DNA of 64,000 nt from Alcanivorax sp. S71-1-4 (GCF_009846755.1 NZ_AQOR01000015.1:1-64000); one strand, 5' to 3'; positions 12,190 to 21,617 are shown, counted from the stretch's first letter. Program-made: numbers and translations. The notes: generated by a model from the sequence alone, not told the origin.

Positions 12190-13476
12190 ATGACCGAGAA
12201 GAAAGCCATCCTCAAGGTGGACGGCCGTGAGGATATCGAGCTGTCGGTATACTCCCCGACCCTGGGACAGGACGTCGTAGACGTCGCCCCGCTGACCGCC
12301 AACAACCTGTTTACGTTTGACCCGGGCTTCACGTCCACCGCTTCGTGCGAGTCAAAGATCACCTACATTGACGGTGAAAAAGGCCAGCTGCTGCACCGCG
12401 GCTACTCTATTGAAGAACTGGCCAGCAACTCCGATTACCTGGAAGTCTGCTACCTGCTGTGGCACGGCGAGCTGCCGACCCAGGCACAGAAAGACGCGTT
12501 CGTCAGCACCATCAAGAACCACACCATGGTGCATGAACAACTGCAGTTCTTTTACCGCGGCTTCCGTCGCGACGCACACCCGATGGCGGTCATGTGCGGC
12601 GTGGTCGGTGCCCTGTCGGCCTTCTATCACGACTCCACCGACATCAAGAACCCGCAGCATCGCGAAATCACGGCCATGCGCCTGATCGCAAAAATGCCGA
12701 CCATTGCCGCCATGTGCTACAAGTACGCGGTCGGCCAGCCGTTCATGTATCCGCGCAACGACCTGACCTATTCCGAGAACTTCCTGCACATGATGTTCGG
12801 CACCCCGTGCGAGGAATCGAAGATCAGCCCGGTGGCCGCGCGCGCCATGGATCGCATCTTCATCCTGCACGCCGATCACGAGCAGAACGCCTCGACCTCC
12901 ACGGTGCGCCTGGCCGGCTCGTCCGGTGCCAACCCGTTTGCCTGTATCGCGGCCGGCATTTCTGCGCTGTGGGGCCCGGCGCACGGTGGTGCGAACGAAG
13001 CCGTGTTGAACATGCTCGACGAAATCGGCGACGTGTCCAACATCGACACCTACATTGCCAAGGCGAAGGACAAGAACGATCCGTTCAAGCTGATGGGCTT
13101 TGGTCATCGCGTGTACAAGAACTACGATCCGCGTGCCAGCGTGATGCGCGAATCCTGCCACGAAGTGCTGAAAGAGCTGGGCGTGAAAGACGCCAAGCTG
13201 GAACTGGCGATGAAACTCGAAGAAATCGCCCTGTCCGACCCGTACTTCGTCGAGAAGAAACTGTTCCCGAACGTGGATTTCTACTCCGGCATCATTCTCA
13301 GCGCGCTGGGCATCCCGACATCCATGTTCACTGTGATCTTCGCGCTGTCCCGCACCGTGGGCTGGATTTCGCACTGGAACGAGATGATTGCCAACCCGTA
13401 CAAGATCGGCCGTCCGCGTCAGCTTTACACGGGCGAAACCGAGCGTTCGTTTGTGCCGGTGGACAACAGAAAGTAA
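12190..13476 (+). CDS. gltA: Citrate synthase, type II (hexameric)
   Basis: This 428-aa enzyme condenses acetyl-CoA with oxaloacetate. The N-terminal domain (residues 1-50, [20 protein letters not shown]) is typical of NADH-sensitive proteobacterial type II enzymes. Catalytic regions include [30 protein letters not shown] and the C-terminal [13 protein letters not shown]. Length equals E. coli GltA (427 aa). A clear AGGAGAA ribosome site precedes the ATG and a strong terminator follows the stop. Confidence 0.98.
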   Translation: MTEKKAILKVDGREDIELSVYSPTLGQDVVDVAPLTANNLFTFDPGFTSTASCESKITYIDGEKGQLLHRGYSIEELASNSDYLEVCYLLWHGELPTQAQKDAFVSTIKNHTMVHEQLQFFYRGFRRDAHPMAVMCGVVGALSAFYHDSTDIKNPQHREITAMRLIAKMPTIAAMCYKYAVGQPFMYPRNDLTYSENFLHMMFGTPCEESKISPVAARAMDRIFILHADHEQNASTSTVRLAGSSGANPFACIAAGISALWGPAHGGANEAVLNMLDEIGDVSNIDTYIAKAKDKNDPFKLMGFGHRVYKNYDPRASVMRESCHEVLKELGVKDAKLELAMKLEEIALSDPYFVEKKLFPNVDFYSGIILSALGIPTSMFTVIFALSRTVGWISHWNEMIANPYKIGRPRQLYTGETERSFVPVDNRK

Positions 13477-13491
13477 GCGCCATGCGCCAAT

Positions 13492-13521
13492 AAAAAACCG
13501 CCCTCCGGGGCGGTTTTTTAT
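13492..13521. terminator. Bidirectional rho-independent terminator
   Basis: An AAAAAACCGCC...GGCGGTTTTTT palindrome (stem CCGCCC/GGGGCGG with A-run on one side and T-run on the other) sits between convergent gltA and the extracellular nuclease gene and can serve both. Confidence 0.9.
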
Positions 13522-13538
13522 TGCCTGCAAGAAAGAGG

Positions 13539-15962
13539 CTACACACGACCGGCCCGGCGACGACGCCAGCCCAACAATGTCATAGCCAGGCCCAGCATCA
13601 GCCCCACGGCACCGCCATCATCATCGTCGCCCCCGGCACCGGGTTCCGTCGGTGTTTCACCGCCCGTCTCGGCCACCAGACGCAAGTCCGCGTAGACCGG
13701 ATCATGGTCACTTGACCGGTAAGCATCCGGCGCATAAAAAGCGGCCACCTGCGCCTCGCTCTTGTACTGCGTGGTGTACTCCAGCGCGCGCGGTTCATCC
13801 GCATTGATGTGCCAGGCACCTGCCCCGACCACATGTTGCCGCAGCGCGGCACTGGCCAGCACATGATCCAGGTAACCGCTCTGGCCGAAGAACACATAGC
13901 TGTGCACATCATCGCCGTGGAAGCGCGCCAGCAGATTTTCATAACCTGCATTTTCCAGCAGCGTCACCGGCCCTTCCTTGGCATAGGCATTCAGGTCACC
14001 CACGATCATCGTGCGAGCGCCCTGCTCGCCCAGCCCGGTCGGATCGTCCGCAAGCCATGCCTGCAGTGCCGTGGCAGCCGCCTCGCGGGTCGGGTTCCAG
14101 CATCCCGCGCCGTCATCCTGATCCATGTCAGCGCCGGTGGCGTCATCACAGCTTCCCTTCGACTTGAAGTGGTTCACCGCCACGACCAGTGCCTCGCCAC
14201 CATTGAGCAGACGAAACGCCTGCGCCAGGGGCACACGGTTGAGCTGCGAGAAAGCCCCGTCCGCCAGTACTGCCGCCGTGCCTGCCTGCTCCACAACATC
14301 GCTGCGATACAGCAGGCCGACCGCGATGGCGTCCGAGCCAAGTGTCGCGGTGCCCGGATCAACGTAACGCCATGACGCGCCCATCGCAGCGGCCAGTTCG
14401 GCAATGGCCGACGCACTGCCGTAACCGTCATTCTCGATTTCCATCAGCCCGATCACGTCGGCATTCAGCGCGGTCAGCGCGGCCACCAGCTTGTCGCGCT
14501 GGCGTGTCAGCTCTTCCGCGTTGCGTGCGCCGCGTGCCGTCGGAAAGCCGCCGCCCTGTCCGTCACCGTTGAAGAAGTTGAGCACGTTGAACGCCGCCAC
14601 CCGCAGATTCGCCTCCGGGTGCCGGGCCGGTGCGGGCGGGCGGGCATTGCTCGCCTCGAAGCTGATCGCACTCACTGGTTGCAGGCGCCAGGCATCGAAG
14701 CCGTAACTGAGCACCGCCGTAAAGGCACCGGCCTGGTCACCGACGCGCAGCGTGTTGTCTGCCGCCAGCTCCGGCTGCGGGTAAATCACGGTGCCTGGAT
14801 TCTGCTGGTTGCTGGCGTCATCCAGGATAATGCGATGGCGGTCGTTGTACAGCTGCTGCGCCCGGGCAGCGTCACCCGGCGCGGCCACGTGCGTGGGAAT
14901 CGGCAGACGTCCCTCACTGAGCACCACACTGCCGTAGCGGCCCAGGTCATAGACATCGCTCACGGTCAGCCCGGCAGGCACTTGCACCAGCATGCTTTCC
15001 AGCGCTTCCGGATTCGCCAGCGGCAGGCTGAAGGCCGCCGCAGGCACACTCATGCCGCTGGCACAGACCACCACCTCCTGCGCACTGATCTGCGTCTGGC
15101 CGAAATACTCCGAGACCGGGCCGCGCACCCGCACTTGCTGCCCGGCCACCACGGTGAAACCTGGCTGATAGATGAACAGAGCTTCCGATGTCGCCGGATC
15201 CATGTCCTGGTCGGCGGCTTCCTCCATCAGGAAGTAACCCTCAAGGTCCGGATAAACCACCGTGACCACGGCCTCGACCTCATGCACAGTGCCCGCCAGG
15301 GGCGAAACGTCTGCGCTGCCCTGCACCGCCGAGATCAGCGTTGCCGGATCACCGCAGGCACCGATGGCACCCGGCACCGGCTCCTCCGGCGCATCGTCTT
15401 CGCCATGGCGGCCAAGACCATTGAAGGTGTTACTGGCAAAAAAGTCCCACTCCACGGCCGGGTCGAACACGCCGCTGAAGTCCGCATCCCCGACCAGCAC
15501 CGACAGCTTGCGGCGCAGGGTGTGGTCCCTGCTGTTATCGTCCGCGGTCCCCCAGTATCCGGTCGCCGGGCGCTCCCCCACCCGGCCAAACCGGTCCACC
15601 ACTTCAGTGCCACGACGCAGCACATAAGCATCGTCGCCGTTATGATTGATCACCGAATTATCGATCACCGGGTCCAGCATCAGGATGTCCGTTGCAGCGC
15701 TGCCATGGGCAAGCACGAGGGTTTCACCAACCGCCAGCGAGCCTGTCAGCGCCAGGGTGCCGGTCGCCGAGCTGCTGCCGTTGCTATACAGCTCAAGACT
15801 GTACTGCGACAGATCCAGCGTGTCTGTGCCGCTGTTGTACAGCTCCAGCGCCTTGTTGAAGCTGCTGCCCTCGACGTATTCACTGATGATCAGCGCGCCC
15901 TGGGCGGCACCGGCCCAGCACAGCAACCCGCCCGCCAGCGGGGCAATCCTTGATACTCGCAT
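13539..15962 (-). CDS. ExeM/NucH-type extracellular endonuclease with LTD domain and C-terminal sorting tail
   Basis: A secreted nuclease of 807 aa, presumably acting on extracellular DNA for nutrition or biofilm turnover. Order: signal peptide (cut near AAQG/ALII), a lamin-tail domain (about 23-150), an OB-fold-like middle (about 200-440), and an endonuclease/exonuclease/phosphatase domain (about 455-775). The last has NVLNFF, LMEIEND, NHFKSKG, GDLNAY and SSDHDPV. The end is Gly/Asp-rich, then one membrane segment and an Arg-rich tail (LLGWRRRRAGRV). This architecture matches GlyGly-CTERM proteins, which are processed by rhombosortase after type II secretion. The ATG at 15962 has a GGGAG site; an upstream GTG at 15971 is less likely. 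Confidence 0.9.
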   Translation of the reverse strand: MRVSRIAPLAGGLLCWAGAAQGALIISEYVEGSSFNKALELYNSGTDTLDLSQYSLELYSNGSSSATGTLALTGSLAVGETLVLAHGSAATDILMLDPVIDNSVINHNGDDAYVLRRGTEVVDRFGRVGERPATGYWGTADDNSRDHTLRRKLSVLVGDADFSGVFDPAVEWDFFASNTFNGLGRHGEDDAPEEPVPGAIGACGDPATLISAVQGSADVSPLAGTVHEVEAVVTVVYPDLEGYFLMEEAADQDMDPATSEALFIYQPGFTVVAGQQVRVRGPVSEYFGQTQISAQEVVVCASGMSVPAAAFSLPLANPEALESMLVQVPAGLTVSDVYDLGRYGSVVLSEGRLPIPTHVAAPGDAARAQQLYNDRHRIILDDASNQQNPGTVIYPQPELAADNTLRVGDQAGAFTAVLSYGFDAWRLQPVSAISFEASNARPPAPARHPEANLRVAAFNVLNFFNGDGQGGGFPTARGARNAEELTRQRDKLVAALTALNADVIGLMEIENDGYGSASAIAELAAAMGASWRYVDPGTATLGSDAIAVGLLYRSDVVEQAGTAAVLADGAFSQLNRVPLAQAFRLLNGGEALVVAVNHFKSKGSCDDATGADMDQDDGAGCWNPTREAAATALQAWLADDPTGLGEQGARTMIVGDLNAYAKEGPVTLLENAGYENLLARFHGDDVHSYVFFGQSGYLDHVLASAALRQHVVGAGAWHINADEPRALEYTTQYKSEAQVAAFYAPDAYRSSDHDPVYADLRLVAETGGETPTEPGAGGDDDDGGAVGLMLGLAMTLLGWRRRRAGRV

Positions 15963-15975
15963 GTACCTCACTCCC

Positions 15976-16007
15976 TGTCTGAATCAAAAGCTGCCTGAAT
16001 CAAAAGC
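15976..16007. repeat. Two-copy 16-bp tandem repeat upstream of the nuclease
   Basis: TGTCTGAATCAAAAGC is followed directly by TGCCTGAATCAAAAGC, one difference. It lies just 5' of the nuclease ribosome site, in the mRNA leader. A similar motif (GCCTGATCAAAG) is duplicated at 31223-31256. Confidence 0.6.
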
Positions 16008-16131
16008 CCATCCTCAAGGCGGCGAATGACCGGGAAGTGGATACGCGGTGGCAATTTTCTTGCGCCGTCGGGCCATCCGCTGCGCACTTCGCTACACTCT
16101 GGCCTGTCATCCGTCTTCACAGGGACACAGC

Positions 16132-17055
16132 ATGAGCACGCAAATCGCCTTTATCGGCCTGGGCGTCATGGGCTACCCCATGGCCGGCCATCTGCAACGC
16201 GCCGGCTATCAGGTCACCGTCTACAACCGCACCACCGCGAAGGCCGAACAATGGGTCGCTGAATACGGCGGCGAGCGTGCCGCCACACCCCGCGATGCGG
16301 CCCGTGGCGCGTCGTTCATCATGAGTTGCGTGGGCAACGACGATGATCTGCGGCACGTGGTGCTGGGTGACAACGGCATCCTCGCCGGCGCCGGCCCGGC
16401 GTCGGTGCTGATCGACCACACCACTGCCTCCGCAGAAGTCGCGCGCGAACTGGCCGCCAAAGCGCGGGAAAAAAGCTGCCACTTCATCGACGCCCCCGTC
16501 TCCGGCGGTCAGCAGGGCGCCGAACAGGGCACCCTGACCATCATGTGCGGCGGGGATGCCGACGCCTTCGAGCGTGCCCGGCCAGTGCTGGCACACTACG
16601 CGCGGGCCGTGACCCTGATGGGCCAGAGCGGTGCCGGGCAATTGACCAAGATGGTGAACCAGATCTGCGTCGGCGCAGTGGTACAGGGGCTGGCCGAAGG
16701 CATGGCGTTCGCGGAAAACGCGGGGCTGGATGTGCAGCGCGTGATCGATGTCATTTCCCAGGGCGCCGCCAGCTCCTGGCAGATGGTGAACCGGCACCGC
16801 ACCATGATTGCCGGCGAGTACGAACACGGCTTTGCCGTCGACTGGATGCGCAAGGACCTGGACATCTGCCTGCGCGAAGCGGCCCGCAACGGCAGCGAAC
16901 TGCCGCTGACCGCGATGGTGAACGATTTTTATCGCGACGTGCAGGCCATGGGCGGCGGCCGCTGGGACACGTCCAGCCTGCTGCGCCGATTGCAAAGCCG
17001 GCACGGAGACCCGCTCAGTCCGGCAGTTGAAGCACCGACTCCACCACTTCCGTGA
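16132..17055 (+). CDS. NAD(P)-dependent 3-hydroxyisobutyrate dehydrogenase-family oxidoreductase
   Basis: This 307-aa beta-hydroxyacid dehydrogenase has the N-terminal Rossmann motif GLGVMGYPMAGH (residues 9-20), the substrate-binding DAPVSGGQQGAEQG (about 122-135) and catalytic K173 in GAGQLTKMVNQ. Substrate could be 3-hydroxyisobutyrate, tartronate semialdehyde or a related acid; the sequence does not decide. The ATG at 16132 is preceded by AGGGACACAGC and begins MSTQIAFIGLG, so the longer upstream reading is rejected. Its last 41 bases overlap the 3' end of the convergent HAD gene. Confidence 0.9.
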   Translation: MSTQIAFIGLGVMGYPMAGHLQRAGYQVTVYNRTTAKAEQWVAEYGGERAATPRDAARGASFIMSCVGNDDDLRHVVLGDNGILAGAGPASVLIDHTTASAEVARELAAKAREKSCHFIDAPVSGGQQGAEQGTLTIMCGGDADAFERARPVLAHYARAVTLMGQSGAGQLTKMVNQICVGAVVQGLAEGMAFAENAGLDVQRVIDVISQGAASSWQMVNRHRTMIAGEYEHGFAVDWMRKDLDICLREAARNGSELPLTAMVNDFYRDVQAMGGGRWDTSSLLRRLQSRHGDPLSPAVEAPTPPLP

Positions 17056-17779
17056 TCGACGGCCGCACGCCAAATACACCCTGAATCTGGCGTTCGTCAC
17101 CACGGCGATACTTGCCGGTCTGCACCAGCATCGCGCGCAGGCCGGCATGCAGTGCCCCTTCCACATCACCGTGGACGTCGTCGCCCACCATCAGCGCCTC
17201 CTGCGGCGCGCAACCGGCATCCCGCAGCACCTCGCGGAAAAAATCCGCGGACGGCTTGCCCGCCACCACCGCCTGCGTCCCGGCGGCAAATTCCAGCGCA
17301 CGCACGAACGGCCCGGCGTCCAGATGCAGGCCATCCTCGGTCTTGAAATAACGATTGGTCCCGATGGCGAGCAATGGCGCGCCAGTCATCAGCAACCGGA
17401 AGGCGGTGTCCAGATTGCGGTAATTGAGCCCGTCTTCGGCATCGGCCAACACCACGGCATCCGGCGCCTCCCTGGGCAGCCCCTCGAATTCACAGGCGAT
17501 ATCCGGATGCACCAGCAGCAATGGCCGATGCCCGCGGTGCTCCAGCCACTGGCGGGCCGCCAGGGGGGCGGTGAACAGGGTCTCCGGGGCGATATCAAAG
17601 CCCAGTTGCGCCAGATCATCGAGCAACTGGGCCCGGCTGCGGCGGGAAGTATTGGTGACAAAGCGCAGCGTCAGCGACGACGCCTGCAGGCGGGCCACCG
17701 CCTCCCATGCACGGGGGATGGCGCGGCGCCCTTCATACAGTACGCCGGCGAGATCAAGAAAGACCGCTTTCAGTACCAT
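17015..17779 (-). CDS. HAD-superfamily hydrolase, LHPP/HDHD2-like (HAD-IIA)
   Basis: This 254-aa protein has the class IIA HAD layout: nucleophile motif FLDLAGVLYEG (about residues 6-16), motif II RFVTNTSRRSR, a capping domain, then the conserved C-terminal VVAGKPSADFF and MVGDDVHGDVEGA. At nucleophile+2, where most HAD phosphatases have Asp, it has Ala; LHPP/HDHD2 relatives also lack that Asp. The start MVLKAVF at 17779 is chosen by family alignment. A decayed copy of its 5' end lies 3.5 kb away at 21071-21275. Confidence 0.85.
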   Translation of the reverse strand: MVLKAVFLDLAGVLYEGRRAIPRAWEAVARLQASSLTLRFVTNTSRRSRAQLLDDLAQLGFDIAPETLFTAPLAARQWLEHRGHRPLLLVHPDIACEFEGLPREAPDAVVLADAEDGLNYRNLDTAFRLLMTGAPLLAIGTNRYFKTEDGLHLDAGPFVRALEFAAGTQAVVAGKPSADFFREVLRDAGCAPQEALMVGDDVHGDVEGALHAGLRAMLVQTGKYRRGDERQIQGVFGVRPSITEVVESVLQLPD

Positions 17780-17899
17780 CAGCCTGCCCTCCGGGATGCA
17801 TCCATTCTGCGCCTTGGCCCGGATGAATTCGAGCAAGGACCATGCCACCCCGGAAGCTTCACAGCGGCGGCGGGCAGCGAGCCGAGAGACAGGCTCCGC
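17780..17899 (-). repeat. HAD-gene leader, left copy of the direct duplication
   Basis: The 120 bases 5' of the HAD gene match 21276-21400 base for base over long stretches (for example GGGATGCATCCATTCTGCGC). The duplicated block thus covers the gene's 5' part plus its leader, in the same orientation in both places. Confidence 0.8.
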
Positions 17900-17943
17900 G
17901 CTCGCAGCTCGCAGCTCGCAGCTCACAGCTCACAGCTCACAGC
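17900..17943. repeat. Heptanucleotide tandem repeat, six units
   Basis: Three units of GCTCGCA are followed by three units of GCTCACA and a partial GC, with a perfect 7-bp period. The duplicate leader near 21390-21405 has only about one such unit, so the array expanded or contracted after duplication. It is non-coding. Confidence 0.85.
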
Positions 17944-18284
17944 GGCACCCAAAAAGGGGCCGACGTCAAGCGCCATATCCTGTCGGCACTGTGTTTGAAA
18001 TCACAAGAGAACCAATGGTTTGGCCAGGCTTGGCTCGATTTGCGGAAAGTTCGTCGATGCACGCCAGGAGCCCCAAACAGGAGCCGTGGCGAAGCAAGTC
18101 TGGGCGCGCTACGGCGATCGACGGAAGTTATCACCATTGCGAGCGACCAGAGCGATACCCGATGCACCATCAGAGCAGGACACATGCACCTGATGACAAG
18201 CGCCGGCGCCGCCCCCCCTCACCTGATTGGCTACTTGACTGCTCGTCGGCCGGACGTTGCGCCACTCAACAGGGACCTTCGCCC
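17944..18284. other. Spacer downstream of the copper ATPase gene
   Basis: About 340 bp with no recognisable gene. Short readings on both strands lack start signals and known motifs. It starts where homology between the two HAD leaders ends, so it belongs to the inserted segment carrying the ATPase. Confidence 0.5.
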
Positions 18285-20747
18285 TCATTGCGCCCCGAGC
18301 CGCTTTTTGCGCAATCGCAATGCATTGCCCACCACCGAAGCGGAACTCAGGCTCATGGCCAGTGCCGCGAACATTGGCGACAGCAACCAGCCGGTGAACG
18401 GATAGAGCAGCCCTGCCGCCAACGGCACGCCCAGGCCGTTGTAGACCAACGCGAAACCGAGGTTCTGCTGCATATTGCCGACCGTGGCATCGGACAGGCC
18501 CAGCGCGATCGAGATACCGCGCAGGTCACCCTTGACCAAGGTCACCTGTGCGCTGTTCATGGCCACGTCTGTGCCGGTGCCCATGGCAATCCCGACATCG
18601 GCCTTGGCCAGGGCCGGCGCATCGTTGATGCCGTCACCCGCCATGGCCACCACGCGGCCCTCGCGCTGCAGCCGCTCGACCAGTGCCAGTTTGTCGGCCG
18701 GCTGTACCTCGCCGTGTACCTCGTCGATCCCCAGGCGGCGAGCCACCGCCTGCGCCGTGGACAGCCCGTCGCCAGTCGCCATGACGATGCGCAACCCGGC
18801 CGCGTGCAGGGCCGCCAGCGCCTCCGGGGTGCTCGTCTTGACCGGATCGGAGACCGCCAGCAGGCCCGCCAGTCGACCATCGACAGCCAGGTACATGACG
18901 CTCGCGCCGCCCTGGCGCAGCGCCTCGGCCTGATCCGCCAGCGCCTGGACGGACACGCCCGCCTGTTCCATCAACACAGTGTTGCCCAGCGCCAGCGACT
19001 GCCCGGCGACCCGACCCCGCACCCCGATACCCGAGCCCGACTCGAACGTCTCCGGCGCCTCCAGGGCCAGGCCCCGCTCGCGCGCCTGCCGCACGATGGC
19101 GTCGGCCAGTGGATGCTCGCTGCCCTGATCCAGGCTGGCGGCCAGATGCAGCACCTGGTCATCGCTGAAACCTTCGGCACCAATAGCGCGCTCAAACGCC
19201 GGGCGGCCTTCGGTAAGGGTGCCGGTCTTGTCCACGATCAGGGTATCCACCTTGCGCAGGTTCTCGATCGCCGCAGCATCGCGGAACAGCACGCCCTGAG
19301 TCGCGCCGCGCCCGGTGGCGACCATGATGGACATGGGCGTGGCCAAACCCAGTGCGCAGGGGCAGGCGATGATCAACACCGACACTGCGTTGATGAGGCC
19401 GAACACCCAGCTCGGCTGCGGCCCGAACAGCCCCCAGCCGAAGAAGGTCAGCACAGCGATGGCCACGACGGCCAGCACGAACCATCCCGCCACGCCATCG
19501 GCCATGCGCTGCATGGGCGCCCGGGAGCGCTGGGCCGATGACACCATCTGCACGATCTGCGACAACATCGTCTGCGAGCCGACGCGCTCACTGCGCATGA
19601 CCAGCGCGCCGCTGCCATTGAGGGTCGCGCCAATCAGATGATCACCCTCGCGCTTGCTCACGGGCACCGGCTCGCCAGTGAGCATGGACTCATCCACCGA
19701 ACTGCGGCCTTCGAGGACAACGCCATCGACCGGCACCTTCTCGCCGGGGCGCACTCGCAGCCGGTCACCGACGTGGACGTGATCGAGCGGCACATCCGCT
19801 TCGCTGCCATCGGCGTTGATCCGGCGCGCCGTCTTCGGCGACAGGCCGAGCAGCGACTTGATCGCCGCCGACGTCTGCGAGCGTGCCCGCAGCTCCAGCA
19901 GTTGGCCCAGCAGGGTGAGGGAAATGATCACCGCCGCCGCCTCGAAGTAGACGTTGACCCGCCCCATGGAAACGAACGAGGCGGGAAACACGCCCGGTGC
20001 CACGGTGGCCACCACGCTGTAGACGAAGGCCGCGCCGGTACCCAGGCCGATCAGCGTCCACATGTTGGGGCTGCGGTTCACCACCGACTGCCAGCCGCGT
20101 TCGAAAAACGGCCAGCCCGCCCAGAGCACGACAGGCAGCGTCAGCACCAGTTCCACCCAGCTCTGCGTGCCCGCCTCGAAGAGATGCCAGCGATGACCGA
20201 ACATCGCCAGCAGCATGACGACCACAGACAGCGGCAACGTCCACCAGAAGCGCCGAGAAAAATCCCGCAGTTCGGGATTGTCGTCATCCTCGAGGCTGGG
20301 CAACACCGGCTCCAGCGCCATACCGCACTTGGGGCAGGTGCCCGGCCGATCCTGGCGGATCTCCGGGTGCATCGGGCAGGTGTAGATCGTCCCGGCGGCA
20401 GCCGGTGCGGGGGCTGATGCCGCGTGATCGCTGGCATGCGAGTGATGTCCATGGTGCGCATGCGCGCCATCGGCATTGGCCGATGCGGCAGGCGACTCAC
20501 TGTAGCGACCGGGTTCCGCATCGAACTTCGCCTTGCACATGCTGCTGCAGAAGGTCCAGCGCCGGCCTGCGTGGTCGGTGTGATGTCCTGAGGACTCGCT
20601 GACCGCCATGCCGCACACAGGATCCTTCAACTCCTCCGAGCGGGTCAGTGACATGGCACGCTCGCCATGATGGCCCGCCCCGTGGGCATTACTGGTTTTT
20701 GTGTGATCATGAGCGTGTGTATCCGGACTGTGCTTGGGCATATGCAT
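18285..20747 (-). CDS. copA: Cu(I)-type P1B ATPase with N-terminal YHS and heavy-metal-binding domains
   Basis: An 820-aa heavy-metal exporter. A His-rich start (residues 1-30) is followed by a YHS domain (about 42-82, DPVCGM and [10 protein letters not shown]) and a YTCPMHPEI...[10 protein letters not shown] metal-binding domain (about 122-150). Then come the membrane helices with the CPC site (C462, C464 in [13 protein letters not shown]), the phosphorylated D506 (DKTGTLTEG) and the hinge [13 protein letters not shown] with YHS fits Cu(I)/Ag(I) export across the inner membrane. The ATG at 20747 (or 20741) begins MHMPKHS; a longer reading frame upstream looks non-coding. It is flanked by HAD duplicates, suggesting acquisition by recombination. 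Confidence 0.93.
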   Translation of the reverse strand: MHMPKHSPDTHAHDHTKTSNAHGAGHHGERAMSLTRSEELKDPVCGMAVSESSGHHTDHAGRRWTFCSSMCKAKFDAEPGRYSESPAASANADGAHAHHGHHSHASDHAASAPAPAAAGTIYTCPMHPEIRQDRPGTCPKCGMALEPVLPSLEDDDNPELRDFSRRFWWTLPLSVVVMLLAMFGHRWHLFEAGTQSWVELVLTLPVVLWAGWPFFERGWQSVVNRSPNMWTLIGLGTGAAFVYSVVATVAPGVFPASFVSMGRVNVYFEAAAVIISLTLLGQLLELRARSQTSAAIKSLLGLSPKTARRINADGSEADVPLDHVHVGDRLRVRPGEKVPVDGVVLEGRSSVDESMLTGEPVPVSKREGDHLIGATLNGSGALVMRSERVGSQTMLSQIVQMVSSAQRSRAPMQRMADGVAGWFVLAVVAIAVLTFFGWGLFGPQPSWVFGLINAVSVLIIACPCALGLATPMSIMVATGRGATQGVLFRDAAAIENLRKVDTLIVDKTGTLTEGRPAFERAIGAEGFSDDQVLHLAASLDQGSEHPLADAIVRQARERGLALEAPETFESGSGIGVRGRVAGQSLALGNTVLMEQAGVSVQALADQAEALRQGGASVMYLAVDGRLAGLLAVSDPVKTSTPEALAALHAAGLRIVMATGDGLSTAQAVARRLGIDEVHGEVQPADKLALVERLQREGRVVAMAGDGINDAPALAKADVGIAMGTGTDVAMNSAQVTLVKGDLRGISIALGLSDATVGNMQQNLGFALVYNGLGVPLAAGLLYPFTGWLLSPMFAALAMSLSSASVVGNALRLRKKRLGAQ

Positions 20748-20856
20748 TCCTGAATATGTGCCGAAATCCTCAGGCAGTTTGGCGCGCTGGAAGACGTACT
20801 CAGCAGCCGTCTCCCGGCGCGCAGGGCAGACTGGCCAGCCGACGGGCCTCGCCCTG

Positions 20857-21063
20857 TCAGAGGCGCTCGCGCCGGACGTACTCGCCGGCGCTTTCCGGCT
20901 TGATCGCCGGACAGCGACTGTTCGCAATCGTGTGGAGCCTGCCTTTGCCGCCAAAGGATCCACAGTAATACATCAGCGGCAGCCAGGCATAGAAATTGTC
21001 CGGCCCGGACGCCAGACGCTGCGCGATTTCTTGATCGAGATCGTCCAGGCTGCCCTTCTTCAC
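20857..21063 (-). CDS. Unrecognised 68-aa open reading frame
   Basis: A short reading frame ([17 protein letters not shown]...) with a mixed-charge N-terminal half and a hydrophobic stretch [16 protein letters not shown]. It begins a few bases after HAD homology stops at about 21071 and lies upstream of the ATPase in the same direction. I do not recognise a family. It could be a fragment of a larger gene cut at the recombination point, a small real gene of the acquired segment, or chance. Confidence 0.3.
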   Translation of the reverse strand: MKKGSLDDLDQEIAQRLASGPDNFYAWLPLMYYCGSFGGKGRLHTIANSRCPAIKPESAGEYVRRERL

Positions 21064-21070
21064 GATCGTG

Positions 21071-21275
21071 ATAGCGATTGGCCCCGATGGCGAGCAACGG
21101 CGCGCCGCTCATCAAAAACCGGAAAGCGGTGTCCAGGCTGCGGTAATTTGGTGACAAAGCGCAGCGTCAGCGACGACGCCTGCAGGCGGGCCACCGCCTC
21201 CCATGCACGGGGGATGGCGCGGCGCCCTTCATACAGTACGCCGGCGAGATCAAGAAAGACCGCTTTCAGCATCAT
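21071..21275 (-). pseudogene. Decayed duplicate of the HAD hydrolase 5' region
   Basis: On the minus strand MMLKAVFLDLAGVLYEG up to TLRFVTK matches the intact HAD protein at 17779 nearly residue for residue. An internal deletion then joins this to NYRSLDTAFRFLMSGAPLL, which matches a segment about 70 residues further on. The reading frame is also broken at the junction. After the equivalent of GTNRY, homology stops at about 21071. Both the middle and the whole 3' half of the gene are missing, so it cannot be functional. Confidence 0.85.
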
Positions 21276-21421
21276 CAGCCTGCCCTTCGGGATGCATCCA
21301 TTCTGCGCCTTGCCCACGGTGAATTCGAGCTGGGACCGTGCCACTCCGCAAGCGTCACAGACACAGCCGCGGGCAGCGAGCTGAAAGACATGCTCCGCCC
21401 TCACAGCTGCCAAAAAAGGGT
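21276..21421 (-). repeat. HAD-gene leader, right copy of the direct duplication
   Basis: Matches 17780-17957 with scattered differences and a contraction of the heptanucleotide array. With the HAD remnant it forms one roughly 350-bp imperfect direct repeat of the 17.35-17.96 kb region, on either side of the copper ATPase. Confidence 0.8.
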
Positions 21422-21424
21422 TCA

Positions 21425-21610
21425 TCGCGGATTAGCGGGAAAGGTGTGATGTCAGGGGCATGGGTCGGACGTCGGACGCCAAACCCGAAGCAAAAGCCGG
21501 GACAGGCACAAGGCGACAAGGCACCCGAGCAGTGCTGCCCGCATCGGATATCAAGCGCTTTGGGCGTCCGACGTCCGTCGTCCGACCCTGCCTATCACGT
21601 TAATCCGCGA
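21425..21610. repeat. 186-bp palindromic element with terminal inverted repeats
   Basis: The outer ends are TCGCGGATTA (21425-21434) and TAATCCGCGA (21601-21610), perfect inverted repeats. Inside, GGGTCGGACGTCGGACGCC (21462-21480) pairs with 21562-21588, which reads GGGTCGGAC-GAC-GGACGTC-GGACGC on the other strand. The central 80 bases are not palindromic and encode nothing recognisable. It looks like a MITE or a long-stem repeat and abuts the duplicated HAD leader. Confidence 0.7.
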
Positions 21611-21617
21611 CGACCCC

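Noticed and set aside
17900-17943. Possible CRISPR array
   Set aside because: The repeat unit is 7 bases with no spacers and no cas gene is present.
17842-18405. 187-aa plus-strand frame downstream of copA as a possible metal regulator
   Set aside because: It runs through the heptanucleotide repeat and antisense copA codons and shows no helix-turn-helix or metal motif.
20748-20963. 72-residue N-terminal extension of the copper ATPase
   Set aside because: The extra residues show no domain, the start MHMPKHS is followed by the His-rich and YHS regions, and the extension is composed like non-coding high-GC sequence.
17944-21421. Transposase or integrase gene in the copper segment
   Set aside because: No reading frame with DDE, tyrosine or serine recombinase motifs was found on either strand.
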